NCBI RefSeq assembly: GCF_014202395.1
Contig: NZ_JACHGQ010000008.1
Span: 62,006-111,269 of the forward strand
Reading direction: 5' to 3'
Length of the DNA: 49,264 nt
Source of the DNA: Histophilus somni
GTDB taxonomy: Bacteria; Pseudomonadota; Gammaproteobacteria; Enterobacterales; Pasteurellaceae
In this document: in pieces, positions 29,674-39,264 of the stretch
Numbering within the stretch: position 1 is the first letter of the stretch
How the letters are laid out: every line of letters starts with the position of its first letter
Notes under the pieces: model-generated
Database searches by the model: none
What the model saw: the letters and a program-made list of their open reading frames with translations, nothing else
What the model was told of the DNA's origin: nothing
Position numbers and translations under genes: made by a program

Positions 29674-30390
29674 ATGCGTCCAAATGCGAGAGCAATCAAT
29701 CAACCCCGTCCAATAAAAATTACTCGTCATTACACTAAACATGCTGAAGGTTCGGTATTAGTTGAATTCGGTGAAACCAAAGTGATTTGTACAGCGACGG
29801 TTGAAGATAGTGTACCACGTTTTTTAAAAGGGCAAGGAAAAGGTTGGGTTACTGCAGAATATGGTATGCTTCCACGCTCAACCCATAGCCGTATGCAACG
29901 TGAAGCGGCTAAGGGTAAACAAGGCGGTAGAACGATGGAAATTCAACGTTTAATTGCACGCTCATTACGTGCTATGGTAGATTTGGAGGCTTTAGGTGAG
30001 CGTGCAATCACATTGGACTGCGATGTTATTCAAGCGGACGGAGGTACGAGAACAGCATCAATCACGGGGGCTTGTGTAGCTTTAATTGATGCAATTAATT
30101 TTTTGTTGCAAAACGGTACGTTGACAACTAATCCGATAAAGGGATTAGTTGCTGCCATTTCTGTTGGTATTGTCAACGGTGAAACGGTGTGTGATTTAGA
30201 ATATGTGGAAGATAGCATTGCCGAAACAGATATGAATGTGGTGATGATGGAAGATGGACGTATGATTGAAGTACAAGGAACAGCAGAAGGCGAACCGTTT
30301 AGCCATGCAGAACTTCTTACCCTATTAGATTTAGCCAAACAAGGTTGTGAACAACTTTTTGTGGCACAACGTGTTGCATTAGCGGAATAA
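29674..30390 (+). CDS. rph: Ribonuclease PH
   Basis: RNase PH is a phosphorolytic 3'-5' exonuclease that trims tRNA 3' ends. The 238-residue protein matches E. coli RNase PH end to end. It opens [21 protein letters not shown], then [38 protein letters not shown], and the phosphate-site region [19 protein letters not shown]. No frameshift is present; laboratory E. coli K-12 carries one in rph. It starts a plus-strand group with djlA and dusC. Confidence 0.97.
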   Translation: MRPNARAINQPRPIKITRHYTKHAEGSVLVEFGETKVICTATVEDSVPRFLKGQGKGWVTAEYGMLPRSTHSRMQREAAKGKQGGRTMEIQRLIARSLRAMVDLEALGERAITLDCDVIQADGGTRTASITGACVALIDAINFLLQNGTLTTNPIKGLVAAISVGIVNGETVCDLEYVEDSIAETDMNVVMMEDGRMIEVQGTAEGEPFSHAELLTLLDLAKQGCEQLFVAQRVALAE

Positions 30391-30489
30391 AGATAGTTTG
30401 TGCAAGATAAAAAATCTACAATATACATTATACATTTTTACAATGTAAGAATATCGCAATGAAAATGGTGTGGAAATACAGGGGTTAAA

Positions 30490-31359
30490 ATGAATTTTCT
30501 CGGAAAAATAATCGGTTTTATTTTTGGTTGGCGTTTTGGTGGTTTTTTTGGTGCTGTTGTCGGCCTAATTCTAGGACACCTTGCCGATAAGAAACTGTAT
30601 GAATTAGGAAGTGTAAATTCCAGCTTTTTTAAAAATAAACTCACTCGTCAATCGCTCTTTATGCAAACTACTTTTGCCGTATTAGGACATTTGACCAAAG
30701 CAAAGGGTAGGGTGACCGAAGATGATATTGCCCTTGCAACAAGCCTAATGCAGCAATTAAATCTGGATGATGCAGGCAGACGTTTAGCACAAGAAGCATT
30801 TAATCGTGGTAAGCAAACTGATTTTCCTCTCCGTCAAGTTATTCGAGAGTTTCGTTTAGGTTGTGGACAACGAGCGGATTTGTTGCGTATCTTTTTGAGT
30901 ATTCAAGTCAAAGCTGCTTTTATGGATAATGAATTGCAAGGTGCGGAAAAAAGTGTCTTACAAATTGTAGCAGAAGAGCTAGGGTTATCTCGTTTCCAAT
31001 TTGAGCAAATACTTGCGATGGAATTAGCTGCTCGACACTTTAGTCGTGGCGGTTTTTATCAACAAAGTCGTACTTACCAACAGGGAAGTTATCATCAATA
31101 TCAAGAGCAAGGACAATATCAAAACAGCTATCATCAATCAGGCCCAACGTTAGATGATGCTTACAAAGTGCTTGGTGTATCAGGAAATGATAATCAACAA
31201 ACTGTAAAACGTGCTTATCGTCGTTTAATGAATGAAAATCATCCTGATAAGTTGGTTTCTAAAGGATTACCTCCTGAAATGTTGGAAATGGCAAAAGAAA
31301 AAGCCCAACAAATTCAAGCGGCGTATGATTTAATTTGTAAATCGAAGGGTTGGAAATAA
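30490..31359 (+). CDS. djlA: Membrane-anchored DnaJ-like co-chaperone DjlA
   Basis: DjlA stimulates DnaK at the inner membrane. The 289-residue protein has one N-terminal glycine-rich transmembrane segment (about 4-30, [16 protein letters not shown]), a TerB-like helical domain (about 50-185), a Q/Y/S-rich linker (about 190-217) and a C-terminal J domain with the HPD tripeptide in [12 protein letters not shown]. Order and size fit E. coli DjlA (271). A frame-distinct 99-bp gap separates it from rph; dusC follows after 4 bp. Confidence 0.94.
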   Translation: MNFLGKIIGFIFGWRFGGFFGAVVGLILGHLADKKLYELGSVNSSFFKNKLTRQSLFMQTTFAVLGHLTKAKGRVTEDDIALATSLMQQLNLDDAGRRLAQEAFNRGKQTDFPLRQVIREFRLGCGQRADLLRIFLSIQVKAAFMDNELQGAEKSVLQIVAEELGLSRFQFEQILAMELAARHFSRGGFYQQSRTYQQGSYHQYQEQGQYQNSYHQSGPTLDDAYKVLGVSGNDNQQTVKRAYRRLMNENHPDKLVSKGLPPEMLEMAKEKAQQIQAAYDLICKSKGWK

Positions 31360-31363
31360 CTTA

Positions 31364-32293
31364 ATGCGAGTTTTTTTAGCACCTATGCAAGGTGTGCTTG
31401 ATCCTTTTGTACGTCAACTATTAACAGAGGTTAATCAATATGATCTCTGTATTTCTGAATTTGTTAGAGTAGTTGATCAGCGTCTTCCCAACAAAGTTTT
31501 TTATCGTTTATGCCCTGAACTTCACCATCAGGGCTTTACTTTGTCTGGTACGCCTGTTCGTGTACAACTTTTGGGGCAATATCCGCAATGGCTTGCTGAA
31601 AATGCCCAAAGAGCCGTTGAATTAGGTTCTCAGGGCATAGATTTGAATTGTGGTTGTCCGTCGAAAGCTGTCAATGGAAGTAATGGAGGTGCTTCATTGT
31701 TGAAACAACCGGAACTCATTTACCAAGCAACAAAAGCTATTCGTCAAGCTGTTCCAATGGAACAGCCTGTTAGCGTAAAAGTGCGGTTGGGTTGGGATAA
31801 TGTTGATCAGGTTTTTGAAATTGCCGATGCGGTACAGCAAGGCGGAGCAACGGAAATAACGATTCATGGACGAACTAAAAGCGACGGTTATCGTGCTGAT
31901 CGGATTAATTGGTATAAAATTGCTGAAGTCAGAAAAAAATTACGAATTCCAGTTATTGCCAATGGTGAAATTTGGCATTGGCAAGATGGGCAAAATTGTT
32001 TAGCCATTACTGGTTGCCAAGATTTAATGATTGGACGAGGGGCTTTAAATATTCCTAATTTAAGTTATGTAATAAAATTCAATGCGGAAAAATTAGATTG
32101 GCAACAAGGTGTTATGCCGATGTTGCATAAATATGCTCATGTTGAAAATGAATTTGACAAAGGGTTCTATCATATTGCAAGAATTAAACAATGGCTACAA
32201 TACCTGAAAAAAGAGTATCCTCAAGCTGGCACACTTTTTGAGCGAATTAAAAGCTGTCAAAGTGCGGCGGAATTACGGCATAAAATACAATAA
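31364..32293 (+). CDS. dusC: tRNA-dihydrouridine(16) synthase DusC
   Basis: This FMN enzyme reduces U16 in tRNA. The 309-residue TIM-barrel protein starts with [12 protein letters not shown]. It has the catalytic Cys98 in [17 protein letters not shown], the SVKVRLGW strand, the [11 protein letters not shown] phosphate-side loop and [11 protein letters not shown]. The CPSK.VNGS form with the later TKSDGYRA segment fits DusC and not DusA or DusB. It is the last gene of the group and ends at a strong bidirectional terminator. Confidence 0.94.
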   Translation: MRVFLAPMQGVLDPFVRQLLTEVNQYDLCISEFVRVVDQRLPNKVFYRLCPELHHQGFTLSGTPVRVQLLGQYPQWLAENAQRAVELGSQGIDLNCGCPSKAVNGSNGGASLLKQPELIYQATKAIRQAVPMEQPVSVKVRLGWDNVDQVFEIADAVQQGGATEITIHGRTKSDGYRADRINWYKIAEVRKKLRIPVIANGEIWHWQDGQNCLAITGCQDLMIGRGALNIPNLSYVIKFNAEKLDWQQGVMPMLHKYAHVENEFDKGFYHIARIKQWLQYLKKEYPQAGTLFERIKSCQSAAELRHKIQ

Positions 32294-32327
32294 AAATGGC
32301 GTGTAATTTACGTTACACGCCATTTTT
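32292..32327. terminator. Bidirectional terminator between dusC and efp
   Basis: AAAAATGGCGTGTAA (32292-32306) pairs perfectly with TTACACGCCATTTTT (32313-32327) around TTTACG. The flanking A and T runs give a U-tract on both strands, suited to the convergent genes. Confidence 0.9.
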
Positions 32328-32339
32328 CAACCAATGTAT

Positions 32340-32906
32340 TTATTTTACACGAGAAACATATTCACCTGAACGGGTATCAACTTTAATCACTTCGCCAATT
32401 TGTACAAATAGAGGTACTTTCACTACCGCACCTGTACTTAATGTTGCCGGTTTGCCTCCAGTTCCCGCTGTATCACCTTTTAAGCCAGGATCGGTTTCAA
32501 CAACTTCCAACTCAACGAAATTAGGCGGTGTAATCGTTATAGGTGCACCATTCCATAAGGTTACAATACAATCTGCTTGATCCAGCAACCATTTTTCCGC
32601 ATCACCTACCGCTTTGGCATCAGCAGAGTATTGTTCAAAGGTTTCAGGATGCATAAAATACCAAAACGCTTCATCTTTATAGGAGTAAGTCAGGTTTAAG
32701 TCCATTACATCTGCCGCTTCAACTGATGTACCAGATTTAAAGTTGACATCCAATACTTTGCCTGAAATTAATTTACGGATACGGGTGCGAGTGAACGCTT
32801 GCCCTTTACCCGGTTTAACAAATTCATTTTCAATAATAACGCAAGGCTCACCGTCCTGCATAAATTTTAGACCTGGTTTAAAATCACTGGTAGTATATGT
32901 AGCCAT
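32340..32906 (-). CDS. efp: Elongation factor P
   Basis: EF-P relieves ribosome stalling at polyproline. The 188-residue product has the KOW-like N-terminal domain with KPGKGQAF, where Lys34 is the residue beta-lysylated by EpmB/EpmA, then two OB domains ending [15 protein letters not shown]. The modification enzyme gene epmB starts 35 bp away on the other strand, matching the need for a modified Lys34. epmA and epmC are not in the window. Confidence 0.97.
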   Translation of the reverse strand: MATYTTSDFKPGLKFMQDGEPCVIIENEFVKPGKGQAFTRTRIRKLISGKVLDVNFKSGTSVEAADVMDLNLTYSYKDEAFWYFMHPETFEQYSADAKAVGDAEKWLLDQADCIVTLWNGAPITITPPNFVELEVVETDPGLKGDTAGTGGKPATLSTGAVVKVPLFVQIGEVIKVDTRSGEYVSRVK

Positions 32907-32941
32907 ATCATCCTCAAATTAAAAGAGATTGTTTTTAACAA

Positions 32942-33955
32942 ATGCGTATTCTAACCCAAAATAGCATAAATAGAGAAGAAGAAAATTGGACTGATTACCT
33001 CGCAAAGGCAATTTCCGATCCTATAGAATTACTTAATTGTTTAGAGTTACCGATTGAATCGTTTCAGTATGACATTGCGGCACGTCAATTATTTCCATTG
33101 CGTGTTCCTTTCCCATTTGTTAAAAAAATGGAAAAAGGTAACCCAAATGATCCGCTCTTTTTACAAGTGATGGCTTCACAGCATGAATTTTTGCCGATGG
33201 CAGGATTTACCAAAGATCCTTTGGAAGAACAACATAACAGTGTTCCCAATATTTTGCATAAATACCATAACCGGTTGTTATTAATAGTAAAAAACAGTTG
33301 TGCCGTCAACTGTCGTTATTGTTTCCGCCGTCATTTCCCTTATGCGGAAAATAAAGGAAATAAACAAAGTTGGGTAAAATCGCTGGATTATATTGCCGCA
33401 CATGCTGAAATTGAAGAAGTTATTTTTTCGGGGGGAGATCCTTTGATGGCTAAAGATCATGAGTTAGCATGGTTAATAAAAGAGCTTGAAAATATACCGC
33501 ACTTACATACCTTGCGTATTCATACTCGCTTGCCGGTTGTTATTCCGCAACGCATTACTGATGAACTTTGTCGGATATTGAGTGAAAGTCGTTTTCAAAA
33601 AGTCATTGTTACTCATATTAATCACCCCAATGAAATTGATGAAATATTAGCCTGTGCAATGAAAAAATTAAAACATGCGAATGTAACCTTACTTAATCAA
33701 TCTGTGGTGTTAAAAAATATCAACGATAATGCACACATTTTAAAAAAATTAAGTGATAAATTATTCAGTATCGGCATTCTTCCGTATTATTTACATTTAT
33801 TAGATAAAGTTGAGGGAGCAAGTCATTTTTATCTTGATGATGAAAGTGCGGCCGCTATTTACAAAGAATTACAACGCATTAGTTCGGGCTATCTCGTACC
33901 GAAACTTGCTCGTGAAATTGCTCATGAGCCGAATAAAACGTTGTATTCGGCATAG
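32942..33955 (+). CDS. epmB: EF-P lysine 2,3-aminomutase EpmB (YjeK)
   Basis: This radical-SAM, PLP-dependent enzyme makes (R)-beta-lysine for EF-P modification. The 337-residue protein has the [4Fe-4S] cluster motif C-A-V-N-C-R-Y-C (Cys120, 124 and 127), the SAM-binding FSGGDPLM, and LPYYLHLLDKVEGASHF near the PLP lysine region. It is shorter than clostridial lysine aminomutases and lacks their extra zinc-binding tail, as YjeK does. It is divergent from efp, as in E. coli, and followed by oapA. Confidence 0.95.
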   Translation: MRILTQNSINREEENWTDYLAKAISDPIELLNCLELPIESFQYDIAARQLFPLRVPFPFVKKMEKGNPNDPLFLQVMASQHEFLPMAGFTKDPLEEQHNSVPNILHKYHNRLLLIVKNSCAVNCRYCFRRHFPYAENKGNKQSWVKSLDYIAAHAEIEEVIFSGGDPLMAKDHELAWLIKELENIPHLHTLRIHTRLPVVIPQRITDELCRILSESRFQKVIVTHINHPNEIDEILACAMKKLKHANVTLLNQSVVLKNINDNAHILKKLSDKLFSIGILPYYLHLLDKVEGASHFYLDDESAAAIYKELQRISSGYLVPKLAREIAHEPNKTLYSA

Positions 33956-34049
33956 GAAAAAGAATGAAGATCCTTTAAAATACATAAAAATTTTACCGCA
34001 CTTTATGTGCTTCTTTAAACATAACTTTCTGACTCATCAAGGGACTATC

Positions 34050-35213
34050 ATGACAGCTGAACAAAATAAAATCGACACCTCTGGACAAGCTTCTATACAA
34101 AAAGAATTGGAGCTTGATCTGGATCCTATGGAGCCGATACTTCCGAAAAAAAATCTTGCACCTAAACAAACTTTATTGGAAAAAGCCAAACGTATTTTCA
34201 AGAGAGCGGATAAGCAAAATAGAGTTGATAAAGCAGAAGTGAGTACACATAAAGAAGTAATATCCGCTAGTGATGATGAACAACGTCCAATAATCACGGA
34301 AACACAAGAGCAACAAATAAGCCAAGCAATAGACCCGACTATATCTGAAGTGCCTGTTAAGACACAAAAAGAACTGAAAAAACCGGAAAATTGGACTATG
34401 TTAGGTGTGTTACCGCCTAAATATCGCCGTATTTTTATTGCATTATTAGTTGTCGTCATTATTTTATTAATTATTTCTTGGTTAAAACCGGATGATAATA
34501 TAGAGCAATATTTTGAACAATCAACAGGCAATAGTATTCCGACACAATTTCAGCCTTTAGATCATTCTCAACCGGTTGAACCGAGCATTTTAGAGCAACT
34601 GAAGAATCCTCAACCAAAAAGTGAAAATATCACACAGAATGATCAGGAAAAAAATATGCCTGTACAAGCGTTGCAGGTAGAAAATGAACCCCAAAATATA
34701 GCTATACCGATAAATTCAACACCTAGTAAGGCGGACAGTCCAGTAGTGGAAACAAGCAAGCGACCAAGTATTAAAGTTGAGGAAGCAACATCTCAACCTA
34801 TAGCACCAATGGAAGAAGTGAAAATTGTTGAGAAAAACGAGCCAAATAAAAAGGCAGAAAAACAGGTGAAAGCAGAGCAGAAAGGCGTGCCTGTTGTTGA
34901 TGCGAAACCGGCTAATGTGAATAAAGTAACAAATTCACAGAAAACCGCTCTACAAAAAAATGCACAGACTAAAACCCTTGTTATTCCGCAAGGAACATCA
35001 CTGATGCAAGTATTCCGCAACAACAATTTGAATATTGCCGATGTCAATGCAATGACGAAAGCAAGTGGGGCCGGTAATACATTAAGTAGTTTCAAAGCGG
35101 GTGATAAAGTACAAGTATCCTTAAATAAGCAAGGGCGTGTCAATGAATTGCGTCTATCCAATGGTGCGAGGTTTATCCGCCAAGCCGATGGAAGTTATCA
35201 ATTTAAAAAATAA
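34050..35213 (+). CDS. oapA: Opacity-associated protein OapA
   Basis: OapA is the Haemophilus protein linked to colony opacity and attachment. I start at ATG 34050 (MTAEQNKIDTSGQ, after AAGGGA), giving 387 residues; the frame is open further upstream but overlaps epmB and has no family sequence. Layout: a charged cytoplasmic N-terminus (1-125), one transmembrane helix (about 129-145, RIFIALLVVVIILLIISWL), a long low-complexity P/Q/K/E periplasmic stretch (about 150-300), and a C-terminal LysM-like OapA domain from LVIPQGTSLMQVFRNNNL to the end. The efp-epmB-oapA order recalls H. influenzae. A downstream oapB, present there, is absent here. Confidence 0.88.
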   Translation: MTAEQNKIDTSGQASIQKELELDLDPMEPILPKKNLAPKQTLLEKAKRIFKRADKQNRVDKAEVSTHKEVISASDDEQRPIITETQEQQISQAIDPTISEVPVKTQKELKKPENWTMLGVLPPKYRRIFIALLVVVIILLIISWLKPDDNIEQYFEQSTGNSIPTQFQPLDHSQPVEPSILEQLKNPQPKSENITQNDQEKNMPVQALQVENEPQNIAIPINSTPSKADSPVVETSKRPSIKVEEATSQPIAPMEEVKIVEKNEPNKKAEKQVKAEQKGVPVVDAKPANVNKVTNSQKTALQKNAQTKTLVIPQGTSLMQVFRNNNLNIADVNAMTKASGAGNTLSSFKAGDKVQVSLNKQGRVNELRLSNGARFIRQADGSYQFKK

Positions 35214-35225
35214 TGATATTAAGCA

Positions 35226-35254
35226 AAACGGCGTAATTTTCAGTTACGCCGTTT
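35226..35254. terminator. Terminator between convergent oapA and rdgC
   Basis: AAACGGCGTAA (35226-35236) pairs with TTACGCCGTTT (35244-35254), an 11-bp stem with loop TTTTCAG. The T runs are short. Confidence 0.65.
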
Positions 35255-35280
35255 GATTGTCAAGCTAACATTTTTTCTAT

Positions 35281-36186
35281 TTATAACCGCTCTTTTTCTC
35301 CACCGAATTCATCCAACAAATTTTCCGTTAATTTGGCAAGAATGCCTGTCATTAAAACAAAATCCGCATCAAATCGTTGTGCAAAATCTTCTTTTGAAAT
35401 ATCGTCATTTTGTTCACGAATTTGATCGGCAAATTTTAAGCGTTTTAAACTGGCATCTTCGTTGAGAGTAAAACTTAAATGTTCTTCCCAGTTGAGGGAT
35501 AAGTTTGTGATATATTTGCCGGAATTTAACAATCCGATCATTTCTTCACTGTCCAAAACTTGTTGTTTGCAACGAATAACGGCTTGATCTTGGCTTCCTT
35601 TTAATTCCGCCTCTTCCAATACAGTCAACCATTGAGGTGAGTTTTCCTTAACCCAATTTGTCATCACCAAACTTGGCTCATTAGCAAATGCAAGTGGCAC
35701 AACAGGTAAAGATCCTAACGATTTTCTTAATAAAGCCAAACAGTCTTCCGCTCGTTTAGTTGAGGCGGTATCAATGTAAATAAGGTTATTTTCCGTATCA
35801 ATCCACAACGCAGTATGTTGGTTTTTACTGAATGCACGAGGCAATAACGTAGCGACAATATCATCTTTTAACGCTTGTTTTTCGATTTTTTTCAGTTTGC
35901 GATTTTCTTTTTGCTCAAGTTGTTCAATCCGTTCTTCCAGCTCACGGTTAATCACTTGTGCAGGCAAAATCTTTTCTTCTTTGTGAGCAACTAACAAGAG
36001 TTGTTTTCCAACACAAAAAGAGAGAGATTCACTTTCACGCAAAGGATTGTGCCAACCGAACCGGCTCATGTCTGATTGTTGGCAGGGAGAATATGCACAT
36101 TGTTGTAACTGTGATTGTAAATTTTCTACCGACCAATCAAGAGATTTAGTTAAACGGTAAATTAAGGCATTTTTAAACCAAAACAT
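35281..36186 (-). CDS. rdgC: Recombination-associated protein RdgC
   Basis: RdgC is a ring-shaped dimeric DNA-binding protein that competes with RecA. The 301-residue product starts MFWFKNALIYRLTKSLDWSVENLQ and has MSRFGWHNPL, the VINRELEERIEQLEQKENRKLKK helix and SLNWEEHLSFTLNEDASLKRLKF, all family features (E. coli RdgC is 303). It is divergent from proC. The window thus holds recA, recX, recR and rdgC, four genes of RecA-dependent repair. Confidence 0.95.
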   Translation of the reverse strand: MFWFKNALIYRLTKSLDWSVENLQSQLQQCAYSPCQQSDMSRFGWHNPLRESESLSFCVGKQLLLVAHKEEKILPAQVINRELEERIEQLEQKENRKLKKIEKQALKDDIVATLLPRAFSKNQHTALWIDTENNLIYIDTASTKRAEDCLALLRKSLGSLPVVPLAFANEPSLVMTNWVKENSPQWLTVLEEAELKGSQDQAVIRCKQQVLDSEEMIGLLNSGKYITNLSLNWEEHLSFTLNEDASLKRLKFADQIREQNDDISKEDFAQRFDADFVLMTGILAKLTENLLDEFGGEKERL

Positions 36187-36248
36187 TGTTCTTCCTCAAG
36201 GTTTTTCATGTAAAATAAGCACTATTGTAACTTATTCGAGATGAAAAT

Positions 36249-37064
36249 ATGCAACATAAATTGATTAGCTTTATTGGTGGAGGAAATATGGCACAAGCCA
36301 TTGTTTTGGGATTATTAAAACAAGGCTATCCTGCACATTACATTCGTGTTTGTGATCCGAACCAATTTCGCCGTGATTTATTTATTGCGCAAGGTACGCA
36401 AGTAAGTAGCAACAATGTCGAGGCAATACAGGATGCGGATGTAGTTTTACTTGCCGTGAAACCACAAATTATGGCGGAAGTTTGTGTACCGTTAAGTGCG
36501 GTTGATTTTTCAGATAAGTTAGTGATTTCCATTGCGGCGGGGATTTCTACCGTAAGATTGACCGCACTTTTACCCAGTGCGAAAAGTATTATTCGTGTTA
36601 TGCCAAATACGCCTGCACTTGTTTCAGCAGGTATGGCAGGTTTATTTGCGACACCGCAGGTTTCGGTAAACTTAAAACAGTTTGCACAAGATTTATTAAG
36701 TGCGATGGGGGAAATTTGTTGGCTTGAACAAGAACAAGATATGCACGCCGTTACTGCCGGTTCAGGAAGTAGTCCCGCTTATTTCTTTTTATTTATGGAA
36801 GCCATGCAACAGGCATTAATTGAAATGAATTTAGATCCGAAAACTGCTCGCTTATTAGTGCAACAATCAGCATTAGGTGCAGCGAAAATGGTGATCGAAA
36901 ATCCACAAATCGCTTTATCGGAACTAAGGGAAAATGTTACTTCAAAAGGGGGAACAACAGCGTCCGCTTTAGCGGTATTTAATGAACAAAATGTGACGCA
37001 AATAACCAAACAGGCAATGCTGGCTTGTGTTAAACGTTCACAAGAAATGGAGAGTTTATTTTAA
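36249..37064 (+). CDS. proC: Pyrroline-5-carboxylate reductase
   Basis: The enzyme carries out the last step of proline synthesis, with NAD(P)H. The 271-residue protein has the Rossmann motif FIGGGNMAQAIV at the N-terminus, VLLAVKPQIMAEV, RVMPNTPALVSAGM, and the C-terminal signature TSKGGTTASALAVF. Its stop (37062-37064) directly abuts the ATG of the next gene, so proC, the MFS gene and xerD form a tight operon. Confidence 0.96.
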   Translation: MQHKLISFIGGGNMAQAIVLGLLKQGYPAHYIRVCDPNQFRRDLFIAQGTQVSSNNVEAIQDADVVLLAVKPQIMAEVCVPLSAVDFSDKLVISIAAGISTVRLTALLPSAKSIIRVMPNTPALVSAGMAGLFATPQVSVNLKQFAQDLLSAMGEICWLEQEQDMHAVTAGSGSSPAYFFLFMEAMQQALIEMNLDPKTARLLVQQSALGAAKMVIENPQIALSELRENVTSKGGTTASALAVFNEQNVTQITKQAMLACVKRSQEMESLF

Positions 37065-38264
37065 ATGAGAGTTTCACCATTCAGCTGGATTGCAATTTGT
37101 TTGTTTGGCTATTTTTTTGCTTACGGCGTGTTTGTTCCCTATTTTCCCGTGTGGTTAAAATCACAGTCCTATAATGAAACCACAATTGGGTTAATTTTAG
37201 CCGGAGCTTACTTTTTTCGTGCATTAGGCGGAATTTGGGTTTCCTCTTTGGTTAAACGTCCCTCACAACTTATTAGCGGCTTGCGTTATTTAGCTTGGGC
37301 AACTTGTGTCTTGATGTTTGTCGCCGGTTTTATGGCACCGCACTTTTGGCTACTTTGTATCTTAATCGGACTGTTTTCGATGGCAAGTTCCGGAGGATTG
37401 CCATTAATGGACACGCTTTCTACCACTTGGCAACAGCAACAAGGTTTAGATTACGGTAAAGCACGTATGATCGGTTCTATTGCCTTTGCTGCCGGTGTGG
37501 TGATTTTCGGCTATGTGATAGAAATGATTAATGCGACAAATATTGTATGGATGTTGACCGCACTTTTATTCATTTATGCAATAGGGCAAATGGCAATTCC
37601 AACTTATCCGCCACTCGATCATATTGAATCCACACAACAAGAAAATAATGAAACGGAAAAAACGGATTTTAGCTTCATACAATTATTAAAAAACAAAGTT
37701 ACACTACGTTTGCTTATTGCGATTTCACTTATTCATGGTTCTCATGCTGCCTATTATTCTTACAGCGTGTTATATTGGCAAGAAGAACTTCATATTCCGC
37801 TTCAAGTTATTGGGGGGCTTTGGGCATTAAGTATCGTGGCGGAAATTGTCCTCTTCTTCTTTTCATCAAAATGGTTTCGACACTGGAAAGTCAGCACATT
37901 ATTTTATCTTTCTGCGTTAGGTGCAGTGGTGCGTTGGGGCGGTTTAAGTTTTGCGGACAATTTGGGTATTGTTATCTTTATCCAACTTTTACATAGTATC
38001 ACTTTTGCGACCAGTCATTATGCCATTATCCGCTATATTTCCACACAACCTCATCAAGCGATGGCTAAATTACAGGGCTTATATAACAGTTTTTCCGCCT
38101 GTATTGCAGTCGGTTTATTAGCGGGACTTTCCAGTCTTATTTATCCCATCTCACCGTTTTATACATTCTTAACTATGATGTTGATTGCGGCACTGGCGAT
38201 CCCTATTATTCCGAGAAATATCAATGCCTTTCGTCAAAGTATCATCACTCGAGTGAAATCATGA
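37065..38264 (+). CDS. hcaT: MFS transporter of the HcaT/PPP (phenylpropionate permease-like) family
   Basis: The 399-residue protein has 12 predicted membrane helices. The opening ICLFGYFFAYGVFVPYFPVWL and the next helix with GLILAGAYFFRALGGIWVSSLV resemble E. coli HcaT. The substrate is unproven, and there are no hca catabolic genes here, so a sugar or aromatic-acid role cannot be assigned. It starts immediately after the proC stop, and its own last codons overlap the xerD start by four bases (ATGA). Confidence 0.8.
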   Translation: MRVSPFSWIAICLFGYFFAYGVFVPYFPVWLKSQSYNETTIGLILAGAYFFRALGGIWVSSLVKRPSQLISGLRYLAWATCVLMFVAGFMAPHFWLLCILIGLFSMASSGGLPLMDTLSTTWQQQQGLDYGKARMIGSIAFAAGVVIFGYVIEMINATNIVWMLTALLFIYAIGQMAIPTYPPLDHIESTQQENNETEKTDFSFIQLLKNKVTLRLLIAISLIHGSHAAYYSYSVLYWQEELHIPLQVIGGLWALSIVAEIVLFFFSSKWFRHWKVSTLFYLSALGAVVRWGGLSFADNLGIVIFIQLLHSITFATSHYAIIRYISTQPHQAMAKLQGLYNSFSACIAVGLLAGLSSLIYPISPFYTFLTMMLIAALAIPIIPRNINAFRQSIITRVKS

Positions 38265-39154
38265 AAGACAACGCATTAATTGATCTTTTTTTAAATGAAC
38301 TTTGGTTAGAAAAAGGATTATCCGAGAATACCGTGCAATCTTATCGCTTGGATCTGACCGCACTTTCGCAATGGCTGGAGCCTCAGGGGTTGAGTTTAGA
38401 AACCCTTGATGTGGTAGATTTACAAACATTCTTAGGCGAGCGTTTGACACAAGGTTATAAAGCAACAAGTATTGCTAGAATGTTAAGTGCATTACGCAAA
38501 CTTTTTCAATATTTGTATCGAGAAAAATACCGTTCGGATGATCCAAGTGCGGTGTTAAGTTCACCTAAATTACCGAGCCGTTTGCCTAAATATCTGACGG
38601 AACAACAAGTAACGGACTTACTCAACACACCCAATACAGAAATTCCGTTGGAATTAAGAGATAAGGCAATGTTGGAAATGTTGTATGCAACCGGATTACG
38701 TGTAACGGAATTGGTGAGTTTAAGTCTTGATAGTATCAATATCAATCAGGGTGTTGTGCGAGTTATCGGGAAAGGGAAGAAAGAACGTATTGTGCCGATG
38801 GGAGAGGAAGCAAACTATTGGCTTCGTCAATTTATCCTATATGGCAGATCCTTTCTCTTGGCAGGGCAGAGTTCCGATGTTGTTTTTCCAAGCCGTCGGG
38901 GAACTCAAATGACACGCCAAACGTTTTGGCATAGGGTAAAATATTATGCAATATTGGCTGAAATTGATACTTCTGCACTTTCTCCCCACGTCTTACGTCA
39001 TGCTTTTGCTACGCATTTAGTTAATCATGGTGCCGATTTGCGTGTGGTACAAATGTTACTGGGACATAGCGATTTGTCCACTACACAAATTTATACACAT
39101 GTGGCTAAAGAGCGGTTAAAAATTTTACACGAAAGATTTCATCCAAGAGGATAA
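38261..39154 (+). CDS. xerD: Tyrosine recombinase XerD
   Basis: XerD is the partner of XerC at dif, activated by FtsK. The 297-residue protein opens LIDLFLNELWLEKGLSENTVQSYRLDL and has Arg147, Lys171, His243, Arg246, His269 and the nucleophile Tyr278 (IYTHVAKERLKILHERFHPRG, the XerD-type end). The start overlaps the MFS gene (ATGA). It ends the housekeeping block; the variable surface-gene region begins right after it. Confidence 0.96.
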   Translation: MKDNALIDLFLNELWLEKGLSENTVQSYRLDLTALSQWLEPQGLSLETLDVVDLQTFLGERLTQGYKATSIARMLSALRKLFQYLYREKYRSDDPSAVLSSPKLPSRLPKYLTEQQVTDLLNTPNTEIPLELRDKAMLEMLYATGLRVTELVSLSLDSININQGVVRVIGKGKKERIVPMGEEANYWLRQFILYGRSFLLAGQSSDVVFPSRRGTQMTRQTFWHRVKYYAILAEIDTSALSPHVLRHAFATHLVNHGADLRVVQMLLGHSDLSTTQIYTHVAKERLKILHERFHPRG

Positions 39155-39155
39155 A

Positions 39156-39264
39156 TTTTTTTATATTTTTTTGTACACCTGTATCGTATAATGCTCCGTT
39201 AGTTTAAAAAGACAAAGTTAAACTATTTAAAAAAATTCATTTCTTTGATACATAAGGAGTTTTT
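39156..39264 (+). repeat. Duplicated promoter/leader, copy 1
   Basis: The 109 bp before the first barrel gene are almost identical to 40061-40169 before the second. Both contain TATAAT (39187-39192) with a poor T-rich -35, then a stem-loop TAGTTTAA/TTAAACTA (39200-39207 and 39218-39225, 10-nt loop), and a strong AAGGAG site (39254-39259). Confidence 0.9.

Noticed and set aside
33810-34049. N-terminal extension of oapA overlapping epmB
   Set aside because: The 80 extra residues are a frame shadow of the epmB 3' end; a good ribosome site and the OapA-type start MTAEQ occur at 34050.
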